This document shows, piece by piece, positions 34,444 to 45,600 of a stretch of 64,000 bases of DNA; within the stretch, counting starts at the first letter, position 1; each line of letters opens with the position of its first letter. The notes under the pieces were generated by a model that was given only the letters and a program-made list of their open reading frames with translations, was not told the origin of the DNA and did not search any database. The position numbers and the translations under genes are program-made. The DNA comes from Rhizophagus irregularis (Eukaryota; Glomeromycota; Glomeromycetes; Glomerales; Glomeraceae), in the NCBI RefSeq assembly GCF_026210795.1, contig NC_089449.1:1054001-1118000 (forward strand). The letters are read 5' to 3'.

Positions 34444-35594
34444 TTTTTTAATATTGTGAAATGTAAATTGTAAATATTATCAAAATATTTTTTTTTTTGA
34501 TGAGCGTTGAATTTTTTTTATGCTGGTAATTTATGGCCTATATATGTAATTTTGACAAAGAATGTTTTTTCTAATTGTATATTTCGTTTCTTTGTAAATT
34601 TCGATACAAAGACGTCACATCATACTGTGCCATTTCTGTGGGAAAATTAAAAGAGGAACGAATATATGAGATAAACAAACAAAGGTAATTAATTATATTA
34701 TGTCATCACTCATCATAATTTTTTATTTAATAAAAAAAAAATGCCATTTATCCTGCAACTAGCCGCACTTCAAACCTACAGTTTCAGAAAATCGTTTTAT
34801 TTTCGTTAGAGAAAAGAATTTTCTTCAATGTATAATTTAAATGAAAAGGAACCATCCGGACGGGTGAAATTCAATCAGATTAAACTTTGTATGGGCAATC
34901 AATAAATTATTGAACTTATGCAGAATGCACACCGATCATCAAATTAATTATTTATGTTACAAATAAACAGTATAGATACATCAAGTTGATCAAGTTGGTA
35001 ACACTCGTAATTTATTTCGAGTTTCATCTCAATTTATCTCTTATACGCCAATAAAATTAATAATTGAACTATTAGTACTTAACATTAAATACAAATATAA
35101 CTTTGTGATTTTCATATTAAAAGGTTTCGAAAAAGTGATCAGCAGCATTTAAATTAGATAAAATGACAATTTAAAAATTGCGCACTGCTGTGTGGTGTTA
35201 ATTTATAAAGAAAAGAAAGCAAAGAAACATATAATTACATATAATGAACATAATTTTAACTTGCACTCGATAAAAAATTATATAATTGCTAAAAATACGA
35301 CACTCATAAAAAACTTTTGATATAAAAATACATTTCATAATATTGAATAAATTGAATAATAGAACAATTAGCTTACCGTACAGTGCTGCCCACTCAGTCT
35401 GACAGTGATGGCAAATGGCCAGGTCATTTGGCCATTTTGAAATCGATCTTCGAATGACCTAGTCATTTGATCATTTGAGTCATTTATATATAATGCCTTA
35501 TAATTCAGGTCAAACTTATGATGCCGGCCAGAATTAAAAAATTTATAATCACATGAAATGTTTTTATTTATTCCTGTTGATGTACCATCATAAC
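34444..35594. other. spacer
   Basis: AT-rich. Around 35400-35480 there is a GGCCATTTTGA/AATGACC-type repeated word (GGCCAGGTCATTTGGCCATT, then ATGACCTAGTCATTTGATCA), which forms small hairpins. No gene. Confidence 0.4.
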
Positions 35595-35604
35595 CATATT
35601 TTGG

Positions 35605-36145
35605 GTCGCGTTTAACTCACCGACAATTACTTCACCGACAATCATTTCACCGACAAACGTTTCACCGACATATATATAAAATTAAATATAAAAATTTTAT
35701 AAATATTTTTACATATATCTTTATATGAAATGGGGAATTTTTTTGTTAATAACACGTATTTCTTTGTCAGATTTTATAAAATACAAAAAAAACTACTACT
35801 ATAGATTTCCTTAGGTGAATAGCACATACTTTACATACTTTTCACAATAGTTTATTTGTTTTAATAAATGTATTAATGTTTTGTATGATCAAAACTAAAA
35901 AGTTTAAATATATATATATATATACATAATAAAATTTATAATAACATATATAAAAAAATAAACTGAAAATACAATAGATATAACTATATGTTATTTTATC
36001 AACTAACCCGTCTAAGATGGAAATAAGTATCAATACTTATTAGATCTAAACTAAATAGTATCTAAATAAAAAGTTTTTATAATAAAATATCTCATATTTA
36101 ATATGTGATTATCGGTGAAAAGTTTGTCGGTGAAATGAACCAGAC
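35605..36145. repeat. element bounded by inverted TTCACCGACAA motifs
   Basis: Four direct copies of (T)TCACCGACA about 15 bases apart lie at 35615-35671. Two inverted copies (TATCGGTGAAAAGTTTGTCGGTGAAATGAACC) lie at 36112-36141. The outer words GGGTCGCGTTTAACTCACCG and (inverted) GGGTCTGGTTCATTTCACCG match, so these are likely the ends of a roughly 540-bp non-autonomous element. The interior is AT-rich with an (AT)n run near 35909. The same word occurs inverted at 38080-38098. Confidence 0.5.
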
Positions 36146-36203
36146 CCGTGTATGTACTAGAGCGAGTTTTTTCTCATTATGGGTCTTTATTTAGGAAAAC
36201 AAG

Positions 36204-36416
36204 ATGTCTACCAGTAAGGAGAACCAAAAGCCTTTTTTCGATTACGTTGCTTCCAAAGAACTCAAGTTATTGAAGGTCGATATTTCCCTCGAAGAAGGGA
36301 TGATTCACTTGAGAGCCAGAAAATGCTTAAGTGTAGTTTTTAATGTTGTTGACTCAGATAAGGGTAAATTCTGTGCTAAGCACAAACAACCGGAAATGAT
36401 TGATACTTTTTTATAA
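36204..36416 (+). CDS. hypothetical 70-aa protein
   Basis: Open frame MSTSKENQKPFFDYVASKEL and so on, ending FCAKHKQPEMIDTF. The C-terminal CxxH followed by PEMID is reminiscent of EsV-1-7-type zinc repeats (C..HK..GM.DV), but only half a repeat is present. It could be a fragment. It starts 58 bases after the inverted CACCGACAA motif. Confidence 0.3.
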   Translation: MSTSKENQKPFFDYVASKELKLLKVDISLEEGMIHLRARKCLSVVFNVVDSDKGKFCAKHKQPEMIDTFL

Positions 36417-36555
36417 TGATTATAAAATTTTATTTATGATAGTAAATTTTAACACTAATGGACAATGAATTTATAATAATAATTATAATAATTACAAAAA
36501 TAAAAATAAATTAAAATAAAATAAATAAAACAAAAATATCGGTACCATTTAGTTT

Positions 36556-37045
36556 CTACTTGACATAACCGTAGTAGTGTACATCTTGACTTTGACAAGA
36601 TCTACGAGCGGATACGTTTATACAACTCCAATATATTGAAATCCAAATATCAAACCAAGTTCCTTTTGTAGGTGTTGGTAAATCAAATTCCTTTTGGAAT
36701 GTGTATTGCACAGGTATATTTTCGCAACTGCTACAACTACAACCATTAACCCATTGAGGTTTATCAAAAAATTTATGGTCACCGCCATTATATTATCAAC
36801 GTGCATACTAAAGTGGCCTATTGCTGATACTCCCAAACTGTCATGCATATCAGGAGATTGAATTGTCATGTTAAGTATAGAATTTGGTAACAAATTGGCA
36901 TCTATAACCTGAGCACCACATTCTAAAAAAAAAATTGTCACTTTTTTTACCAGAAGAATTATGAACAATAGTAAATTAGAAGATTAACATACTATAATTT
37001 GAACTATTATTACACCCGCTACCAGCAGGATGACAACCATGAATT
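36556..37045 (-). pseudogene. secreted cysteine-rich protein gene, frameshifted
   Basis: An upstream exon piece (GCHPAGSGCNNSSNY, near 37037-36993) is followed by a GTATGT..TTTAG intron. The main exon follows: CGAQVIDANLLPNSILNMTI, then QSPDMHDSLGVSAIGHFSM up to about 36790. There the frame changes by two bases (an apparent extra AT in GATAATATAATGG). In the new frame it continues (HKFFDKPQWVNGCSCSSCEN, then TPTKGTWFDIWISIYWSC) to a TAG at 36556-36558. At least eight cysteines and the absence of membrane helices suggest a secreted protein. Family not recognised. Confidence 0.5.
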
Positions 37046-37905
37046 TTTTTAATGAAAAAAAAAAACATGTATTTTTTATTCATGACGAATTATGATTTTA
37101 ATAATTCAAATGGTTATGTGTGTACATTATTTATATTTCTTCCCAAAAATATCTTTTCTTATAAAGGAATAATGCGTGTGACGTTCTTGGAAACAGATCA
37201 TTGTACGGTTCACACATGGTTAGTATGTACGATTTAAATAATTCCTAATAAAGCGCATTGGTGATGACCTTTTTTTTGTTTTTATCACATGAAGTGAACG
37301 GGGTGATTTTATTCTTATCCACATAATTACACGACGAAAAAGGAATTCGAAATAATGCAAATTAGTTCGCCAAAAATCACGTGCTTTATTTTATTTGAAG
37401 TATTATCATAATTAGCCAGTAGATCCTGCTTCTATTGGTTGGAAGTGTATCACGGTTATCATATGACACAGCATGTATCGGCGTCTCGGCGAGTACGTAT
37501 CAAACTTTTTGTATTGTTTTTTCTCATGTAATAATTTCCCCCTTTTATTTATTATTAATTTATTATCCCCTTAAACTGCATGTGGTAAATTTTGCCAAGA
37601 AACTGCCCATGGTATTCAATTGATCAGCAGTTTCATACTTTCATACAAACGGATTCATAAATCTGCAAATATACGGTTTGTATCACCTTAATTAAAGATG
37701 CCAGGATTTATCGATTTATTATTTAATGATGAATGATCGTACTGATCATTTCTGTTGACTGAAATTATGGGTCTGGTACTAAATCCTGACGATACTATGA
37801 ATGCCGATCATTTCTATTGACTGAAATTATCTTAGTTTTATTACCAAAATTTAAAGGATATTTAAAAAAAGCTATTATAAAATTATCTATAATATTCTAA
37901 TTTCA
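37046..37905. other. spacer
   Basis: Two similar words GATCATTTCTGTTGACTGAAATTAT (37743) and GATCATTTCTATTGACTGAAATTAT (37806) form a short direct repeat. No gene. Confidence 0.4.
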
Positions 37906-37914
37906 CATGATATT

Positions 37915-38100
37915 GACAATTTTATTACAAACCCGACGCTCACAATCCCGACAAATCATAATCCCGAAACTTCAGAATCCCGTAACCACATTATTCCCGA
38001 CATTCATTATTCCGTCATTATCCACAAAATCCCGTCAATCAGAATCAAGCTACAAACCCAATATTGTTGGTAAAATGATTGTCGGTGAAATGAACCAGTA
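37915..38100. repeat. AATCCCGAC motif cluster
   Basis: The word AATCCCGA(C/A) or a close variant occurs about seven times between 37928 and 38040, 12-20 bases apart. An inverted TTCACCGACAAT copy follows at 38080. The cluster resembles the one at 41068-41165. Dense short repeats of this kind often form the subterminal part of DNA transposons; no coding content. Confidence 0.5.
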
Positions 38101-38652
38101 TAGATTAGGTGTTTACAAATTATATAACAAAAACATTGTCATTTTTTTCTATCAAATCTTGTATCCATAGCCGATTAATTGGACGTAATCGTATAAGTTC
38201 CACTGTATTACACACACACACACATATATACTGTGTTAAATTTAAGTATATACAGTAATAATGATTACGATATATTCGGTGGCTTGTGTTAAATGAAGAC
38301 ATAACATGACTAATCCAATATAATCATAAGTCATCTTATGTTGAATTTTCCGATTAACCGTACGTATTGTATGTCTGTATGTCTTTTTGCTTTAATATTG
38401 TTGAGTAAACGATTACAAATTTATACTTTTTATGATTCATATAAGCTTATACAAAAAAAAATATATTTACAGTTCTTTTTCTTTTTTTTAATATAACTCA
38501 CCTTTTCACGCAACCAAATACTTTTTTTTCACGCGTAAATAATACTTATTTTTTCATGTCATGCAAATAAATACTTTTTTTTTATGCAATAATATCTAGG
38601 TATTATCAAATATCTAAAATCCGTTTCTGTAATAACGTCTGATATTTCAAAG
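38101..38652. other. spacer with (CA)n and T-rich tracts
   Basis: A (CA)n(TA)n microsatellite at about 38209-38230. The rest is T-rich with CTTTTTTT..CACGC words near 38505-38575. No gene. Confidence 0.4.
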
Positions 38653-39522
38653 CTTCAACCATTTCCGTAATAACATCTGATATCTCAAAAATTCAACTGT
38701 TCCATAATAACATCATTTCACTGGTATTTATTTCTTTATTTTATTTTTCTCTTTTTTTATTTACTCATTTTTTTATATTTATTTTTTCCTACTTATTGGA
38801 TATTACGTCAATCATATTAGAGGATCTGGTACCGGTAGGTATTCTTTATGATGTAAGAAGTGTCTAGTAGGTGCATTCAAGTGGTGTATCGATTTGAGTT
38901 TCCAGTTGATCCCTGGTTTGTGCCTATGATGATGACATGCCTACTTAGCTTTTTGGTACATAGGTAGCCACCTTTCAGGACCAGCATAGGCACTCAACAA
39001 CCGATACAGTAATGACATTTTTCACTAACTTTTGATAAAATCTATTTTGTAGGTTATAACTTCAACTGTTTCCATTGTAATGTCTGATATCTTAAAAATT
39101 CAACTGTTCTCTAATAACATCATTCACTGGTATTATAATTTTTCTCTTTTTGCTTTTTGCTTTTTTTTTCTCTTTATTTGTTTATTTTATTGCTTTTTTA
39201 TTCTTTTTTATTTTATTTAAATAACTCATTTTTTTTATATTTATTTCTTTCCCAATTTTGAATATTACATCAATCATTATTAGAGGATCTAGTATTGGTA
39301 GGTATTCCTTTATGATGTAAGAAGTGTCTAGTAGGTGCATTCAAGTGGTGTATCGATTTGAGTTTCCAGTTGATCCCTGGTTTGTGCCTATGATGATGAC
39401 ATGCCTACTTAGCTTTTTGGTACATAGGTAGCCACTTTTCAGGACCAGCATAGGCACTCAACAACCGATACAGCAATGACATTTTTCACTAACTTTTGAT
39501 AAAATCTATTTTGTAGGTTATG
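38653..39522. repeat. two-copy tandem duplication (about 405 and 463 bp)
   Basis: The block from GATGTAAGAAGTGTCTAGTA to ATCTATTTTGTAGGTTAT is present at about 38850-39057 and about 39314-39520 with only a few differences. It is preceded in both by a TCTGATATCT..AATTCAACTGTTC segment and a T-rich tract that differs in length. The conserved core has higher GC than its surroundings. Neither copy has a long open frame. Recent tandem duplication of a unit of unknown origin, possibly a noncoding RNA or element core. Confidence 0.75.
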
Positions 39523-40545
39523 AAGTTTGCTTATACTTACTCTGAAGGGATGTTGGTACAGATACCTTGACTGGTCTAGGCGTGGCCGTGCCTCTAGGGA
39601 TTGATCCATTACTGTGATGATAATAATTTTGGTTGTTTATGTGGCCATGTGCATGATTCTGCTAAGTTGATCCATCAATGTCATAGGTCATTAATTTGGT
39701 GTACATATAATAGGTATGATAGTTGTAATTATTTGAAGAGGGTTTTAAGTTTGGTTTGGGATCATGTAGTTGAATTTGTTAACTATTATGATAATGGATG
39801 TATGGTAAATTTCCATAATGCTGGTTGAATGAGAGAAACATTGTATATGCAACATTATTATTAAAAAAAAATCAATTGTATAAAATAGTGTGGATATTAC
39901 AATGTCATATTTGACTCTTCTAAAATATCTAATAGAATAGATAGTCATATGTCCATTGATAGATACACCAAGCTCAATGCAATTTAATTTTTTATTTGTC
40001 AAATTACTTAAAACTGTTGTAAATACGCTCTTCGTCATAATTAAATTTTAAAATTGCTAAATTTTAATGTCTAAGAACGAACAATCGCGGTTATATTTAT
40101 ACTTGTTATTTCAAAAAAGCATGGCTTGACTAATATCATTGATTTTAATTCTATAATTCACGTTAATGTTATTTTCAATTGATTAAATTTATTAATTAAA
40201 TAATATCTCTAATAATGTATTGTTTTACGAGTAACGTATTGTGTAATATAATTAATGTAATTTCGTGAATACATGGCTTTGCATTAGTAATAAACATTGT
40301 CGAATTATCTAATTACTTTAACATAAGTATACCAACGTGAACCTTAAGTACTAAGTAAAAAATTATTTACAATGAAAAAAATACAACTAATTAGATAATA
40401 ATTAACTAATTAAAATTTAATTATAAGGAGATTATAATAAAGCTGGTATTACCACCCGGAAATGACTTGTAATTCTGATCACACCTATTTGAGATAATCA
40501 TATGTTTATAAATAATTTGAGTTACGAATCATTGATTAATCTATT
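39523..40545. other. spacer, no gene recognised
   Basis: 39530-39830 has slightly raised GC and a 75-codon open stretch (from 39601), but I see no motif. The remainder is AT-rich. Confidence 0.35.
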
Positions 40546-40826
40546 TCAATTATTAGTTAATTGAATTGTCTTATCATCTTGTCTGGTATCTGTTTCCACA
40601 TTATCTGATTCTGTAATATTTGTATTATTAGAATCTATATTATCTGCAATTTCATCTAATTCTATACTATCATTAGCTTGAATTTTTGGTTCGTTTTCAT
40701 TTCTCTCAATGGTATTCCTAAAGTCAAGTCTTGTAAATCAAGTTCTATCCTTTCTACTTCTTCAGTTATATTGGTCATTTTAGTACTTCTTTTATTCTTT
40801 CTAGTTCTGACCTTGCTTTTTCCCAT
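40546..40826 (-). pseudogene. short basic/acidic protein fragment, frameshifted
   Basis: Starts with an ATG at 40826 (MGKSKVRTRKNKRSTKMTNI, basic), continues EEVERIELDLQDLTLGIP, then changes frame near 40714. After that comes an acidic stretch (IERNENEPKIQANDSIELDE, then NITESDNVETDTRQ) ending at a TGA at 40546-40548. A single missing base explains the break. A short N-terminal gene fragment; family unknown. Confidence 0.35.
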
Positions 40827-41175
40827 ATCTGAACTTTCTCTCAGTTATTAGTTACTGCGCAAAAGGTCGTATGAATTATGACAAAGTGAAGAACGCGTTA
40901 TTAAAGGTGAAAAGAACGCGTTGTAATTTAGTCCCTTTTTGTACTTCAGATTATTAGTAACGCAATTGCATCAAATGCATCAGGGATGAAAGATCGATAT
41001 CTAAATCAATTCATGTAATTTGTAATCATCTTGTAATCATCTTAAATGTTCAGCATAGACAGTCTACAATTCTGACACCAAAATCCCGATAAACCCAAAT
41101 CCCGATTGAAATAAAATCCTGATAGTCACAAATCCCGACAGTTAAAATTCTTGACGGTCAAAATCCCAAAGTTTT
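40827..41175. repeat. spacer with second AATCCCGA motif cluster
   Basis: Between 41068 and 41165 the words AATCCCGAT, AATCCCGAC, AATCCTGAT and AATTCTTGAC recur about six times at 15-20 base spacing, like the cluster at 37915-38100. No gene in the stretch. Confidence 0.45.
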
Positions 41176-41756
41176 TTTTTAAAAAAAGAAATAAATTTTA
41201 TAAATTTTTATAAATTTCCAATTAAACATATAATTTTAAAAATACGGCGGCGCAGTATCGGGTCTTAATTTATCCAATATAATTAAAACATAATTTAAAT
41301 TATTTGATAAGTATTAATGCAAAATAAGTAAATTATACAATTTTAAACAAGTGACATTTGCCTTAGAGTAGATGGTACATTCAGTATCTGACTATCTCAA
41401 AGTGTGGCTTATACATGTGACAAGAATATAAATAAGTTCATTTCATACATAGCCATCAAAGAAAGCTTAGACATGTGAGTTTTGAGCATGTGATTTTGTT
41501 ATATACGACACAGTTGTGGTAACCCGTGTATTAAGCTTTCTTTTCGCGGAATTCTATTTTGAAGGATGCCTATTACAATAGCTACAAATCTTTGAATTTA
41601 CATGTTATTATGGACTTAAGACATGAAAGCCTCAAACCCTTTACTCTTTCTCCAAACTAAAATTTGCTTATTATAATTGTACTCTTTCTTCAAACTAATA
41701 TTTGCTTATTAATTGTTTACGGATTTTTACATTTATTTACCTGATACACAAACTTA
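41176..41756. other. spacer
   Basis: A short direct repeat ACTCTTTCT(T/C)CAAACTAA(A/T)ATTTGCTTATTA at 41642 and 41680. Otherwise nothing. Confidence 0.4.
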
Positions 41757-42433
41757 TAACAAGTAAAAATTAAACTGTCTACTACCGCTGATAGTTACAG
41801 TGAAAATTTTAATGATTTGAAGGAAAGAACCTCAGTCATTAATAAACGTTTAAAGACTGAAAATGAAGAATATAAGAAGCTTACACAAAGAATAATAGTC
41901 AACACTTGTAATAGTGGTGCTGAAAGCATTCAAGATTTAGACACTAACTTCGGCCGAATATCTGAAATTATAGAAGATCAGAATAAAGTAATGGTCGATA
42001 CTCATGAACTTACTAAAAAAGTAATAGATTCATTAAAGAGTAAAGAAATTTACTGTTTAAGAGATTGGATCAGAAAATTTTTTATTCAAGTAAAAGGAAA
42101 GTATAATGCACCGAATAACGACGTGCGTGGTTGGGCGAGGTTATTGGTGCTTTTGATGTAAAGGCGGCTTCTGGAAAGGTAAATTTTAGAAGCCAAGATG
42201 AAGAATATATTTCGCAGTTAAAAATAACCTTGGATGAAGTTCAAATGTCAATTTATGATTTCGAGAAGTTGTATAAAATGAAAAATGAAAGTAACGTTGA
42301 ATTTCAAGATCAAGAAAATACTTTGGCAGAAGCAAGAGAGCGATTTGAAAAGATGCAATTTTCCAACAAAATGAAGCATTACGAAGAACCATTAAAAAAA
42401 CTCTTTGAGGCATTAAAAATGTGGTATCGTTGA
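41757..42433 (+). pseudogene. coiled-coil protein gene with one-base deletion
   Basis: One frame is open from after a TAA at 41756 through 42134 (LKERTSVINKRLKTENEEYK, then NFGRISEIIEDQNKVMVDTH, then YCLRDWIRKFFIQVKGKYN). The next frame takes over from there to a TGA at 42431 (EVIGAFDVKAASGKVNFRSQ, then DEYISQLKITLDEVQ-like heptads, ending FEALKMWYR). Loss of one G in the run TGGG at 42132-42135 accounts for the switch. Both halves have a heptad pattern typical of coiled coils. An upstream exon or start is not identified. Family unknown. A sequencing error would make it a living gene of about 215 residues or more. Confidence 0.5.
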
Positions 42434-43186
42434 TTACTGTAATTTCACACTTTCATAAAAAAAAATTATGCAAGAAGGCTTAAATGCAATATCGTACAAT
42501 TCCTAAGTAATCCTCCTTTTACAGTAAATTAAAAACATACATTTCCTGTCTGGTTGAATATTTTATTATTTATATTGGCAACGTACATTTAGCAAATAGG
42601 TATGTTCTTATATACGAAAAAATTTATCAGCTTGTATTTTATGAATATGTAATGAATTCTCTGCAATAAAAAAATACCAAAGATAGTAATAATTTTCAAG
42701 TTATTGGTTTTACAGACTTTTACTAACTTCTAATGCTATGCAGATGTGTATGATAACGCAAAATTGATTTTTACCAGTGTTAGTTAAAAATAAATACACG
42801 AGTTACATGATAAAGTTACTATGTTTCAACTAATTAGCCTATCTATTCCTCCGCAAGATTGCTCAATGACTTTACCTTTTTCATTCCCTCGATTCCTCTC
42901 ACTTTGCAAAGTTTCTACTGGCCTTTGTGCCAGTTAATATGACCAAGAATTTTTTTCCGCCATGTCCTTCATATCCACATCTTCATACACAACAACAACT
43001 TGAACAATGGTTTCCTTTTACTGTCTAGCGTACATTCCATGAACCATTTTTCCACATCTGTCACAATTCCTCATACTTCACAATTCCTCATACCTTGTAC
43101 TCGCGTTTGCAGATAGTAAAGACAATCTGAACGGCGACTGTGCAAATTTTCATCTTTTTTTTAGGCAGTAACTTCGATCGTGACGT
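42434..43186. other. spacer
   Basis: AT-rich to 42830, then of more balanced composition. No recognisable protein. Confidence 0.35.
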
Positions 43187-43520
43187 TTTGTCCTGGTCTT
43201 TCATAACCTAAAATTTCGTCAGCATGGAATCCAAATAAAAGGATCACACGTGCGCGTGAACAATTGTCAAGAAAAAAATTCATAAATACAATGATTGACA
43301 AATTTTTTATGAGTGTTAAGGCACATGTCTATCCTAATTATATATTTTTGCTCGCTTTCCATCAACCAATGATGATTTCTGCTAATCAAAAACTCACTTA
43401 ATTTGCCCGAATAATTTCTTGATAGGTCATTGCGGGATAGATGAGTAGGACCTTCCCATCACCATTATCACTCCCATCTCCAATACCACTTTGAGCTTTT
43501 GTTATTACACAGTCGATACC
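43187..43520 (-). pseudogene. two coding-like fragments
   Basis: After a TTTCAG acceptor near 43522, minus reads GIDCVITKAQSGIGDGSDNG followed by KVLLIYPAMTYQEIIRAN to a stop at 43399. Further on, around 43258-43187, it reads RARVILLFGFHADEILGYER and PGQNVTIEVTA to a TAA. Both look like protein but I cannot join them with good splice sites, and I do not recognise the family. Confidence 0.3.
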
Positions 43521-44434
43521 TGAAATTGGAATATCAAATAAAAGAGTTAGTAATAATCACATTGATTTTAATCAAGTAGGTCACATTTTTCGAATTTGTT
43601 TTACAAACATAAATGTTCTAGGCTTTTTTTTTTCAATGACTGTCGAAACTAAAATACTTTTTTTACTAGTGTACCCGTTTGGAAGTGCGTAGAATTATTC
43701 ATGCGGTGGGGGATGTACAACTGTTAGTAATTCTGGCAATGAATGTGATATTAAAGACGGTGATGGATATCAGGTCAGGGGAGATCAGTACACATTTACT
43801 ATTAGCTCTACGTATTTCTTCAGGGCCGGCACTATGTAATTCTGGTCGGCATTATCCACAAATGGAAGCGATCTACATATTTTGGCTCATTCTAAGCAAA
43901 TAACCAGGACCTTTCTATGTATAGCTCGAGGTCGATATGATGACGAAATCGGACAAATCTTGATTTTAATGTCGCTAATTGCCAGAACCCAACAGATTCG
44001 AGCACTAGATGTTGCTTTTGATGGATTTGATGGTAGAAGTGGTAGATATGATAGTTGAGGTGGTGGTGGTAGCTAGAGATGGTAGTGGAATTTGGAGGTG
44101 AAGAAGATGATGGATGTGGTGGTGATGATGGACGCGATGGGTGCGGATGTGATTGATGTATATTATTTTAGAAATAAAAATCTCTTATCATGTTATTGCT
44201 AAATCGTTCTTTGCTGAATGGCAACCTTTTTGATTTAACAGGCAGAGAATTACCAAATAAAATATTTATTATATATCATGGCCTACTCGCATCATATTAT
44301 GGTTTTTGTATTGAACCCTATTCTACGATCCGATTTATATGATGATATCAACTGCTTACCGTTTCTAAGATCCAAATTTGACGATTTGATTTTCGATTTC
44401 GATTAATCGAGTCTGAATCGAATAAAATACGGAC
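43521..44434. other. spacer with coding-like debris and a GGTGGT-rich patch
   Basis: Around 43707-43838 plus has an open stretch (GGGCTTVSNSGNECDIKDGD, then QYTFTISSTYFFRAGTM) that may be a fragment of a secreted protein. 44020-44155 is rich in GATGGT/GGTGGT words. Neither is a clear gene. Confidence 0.3.
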
Positions 44435-44437
44435 AAT

Positions 44438-44702
44438 TCCTGTAAAAAAAAAATGTCCGGAAATTGTAGCTAAAAATATCCGGAAAATGTCAGTGTGTCC
44501 GGAAAACGTCCAGAAAATTGTAATATTCCGGACACTTTCTGGATGCTGGGTCTGAACCCTCCTAGACATTTTCTGGACATTTTCTGGAAAATGGAAATTT
44601 TCCAACATCCGGAATATTGCAATATTCCGGACATATTCCAGACAAATAAACATTTTCCGGACGTTTTTAGCTACAATTTCCGGACATTCTTTTTTTATAG
44701 GG
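44438..44702. mobile_element. 265-bp foldback MITE, AAT target duplication
   Basis: Ends TCCTGTAAAAAA (left, one base off) and inverted CCCTATAAAAAA (right). Both continue with ATGTCCGGAAATTGTAGCTA and AAAA(T/C)(A/G)TCCGGAAAATGT in inverted orientation, so arms of about 100 bases pair almost perfectly. Flanked by AAT on both sides (44435-44437, 44703-44705). Arms carry repeated TGTCCGGAAA words, as does the decayed element at 32245-32540. A non-autonomous DNA transposon. Confidence 0.8.
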
Positions 44703-44705
44703 AAT

Positions 44706-45600
44706 CATGTGATGTTACTCCATCATCCTCTTATTTTATACATCGTAATTTTCCTAAAGGAAATTTTTGTGTCAAGTTATTGTAATTTGACCTAAGTTTC
44801 ATATCTGGTAATATCTCGCCAAGAACTTAATAATAGAAATAGCAAAATTATTTTGCTGCTAAATATTTATTGAGATTCGATTTTAATTCGATTTTGGTAG
44901 GAATTTATTCCAATCCTGAAGCCAAACTGAGTGGAAATAAACCGCTTTATTAAGGATTTTTTGTAAAGCATATTAACAAAGATCGTGAAGTCATACAGTG
45001 GGTTTCACTTTTTTAAGAACGAAGCATGAATCCAAATGTCTCTTTGATGTGATGAATACGTTCAGCTGTGCCAATTACCTATGAATTCAATAACACTTAT
45101 CAGAAACAAAGGTTTTGGGAAGATGGAGGGCAGTGGAGGGCAGGGCGCCCAAAAGATATTGAGGAGTTGGTATGTGGATGAATCACGTGATCAAGTGAAA
45201 GAGGCCATAATGATTATTCTGGATCTTTTATTTTATTCCATTAGTCTTTATTAATTTCATTTAATTATTTATGATTTAAACAAATAAACGATGAGATCAA
45301 CAACTATTGAACGTTTCCTCATAAAACCATTATAATATAATTGTAAGGCAATTTTTACGGTGGGTTATATAGCTGCTTTCATTAATTTAATACTTAACTG
45401 AATTTTATAATAAATAATGATAATTATCGCCATTGAAGAGTATTAAAAATACGCTTTTTAACGTGATCATTATCCGGATATTATTATTATATTATGGAAT
45501 GTCTGAAATTTCTAGAATTATTGTTTTTCCGTCTATCAAAATATTAAAGTACTAATCAACCATTATTATAAATTATAAAATACATTTTTGTTGTTTTAAT
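44706..45600. other. spacer
   Basis: AT-rich; no gene or repeat recognised. Confidence 0.4.

Noticed and set aside
37915-38100. CRISPR array
   Set aside because: The repeat is only 8-10 bases and degenerate, and the genome is eukaryotic.
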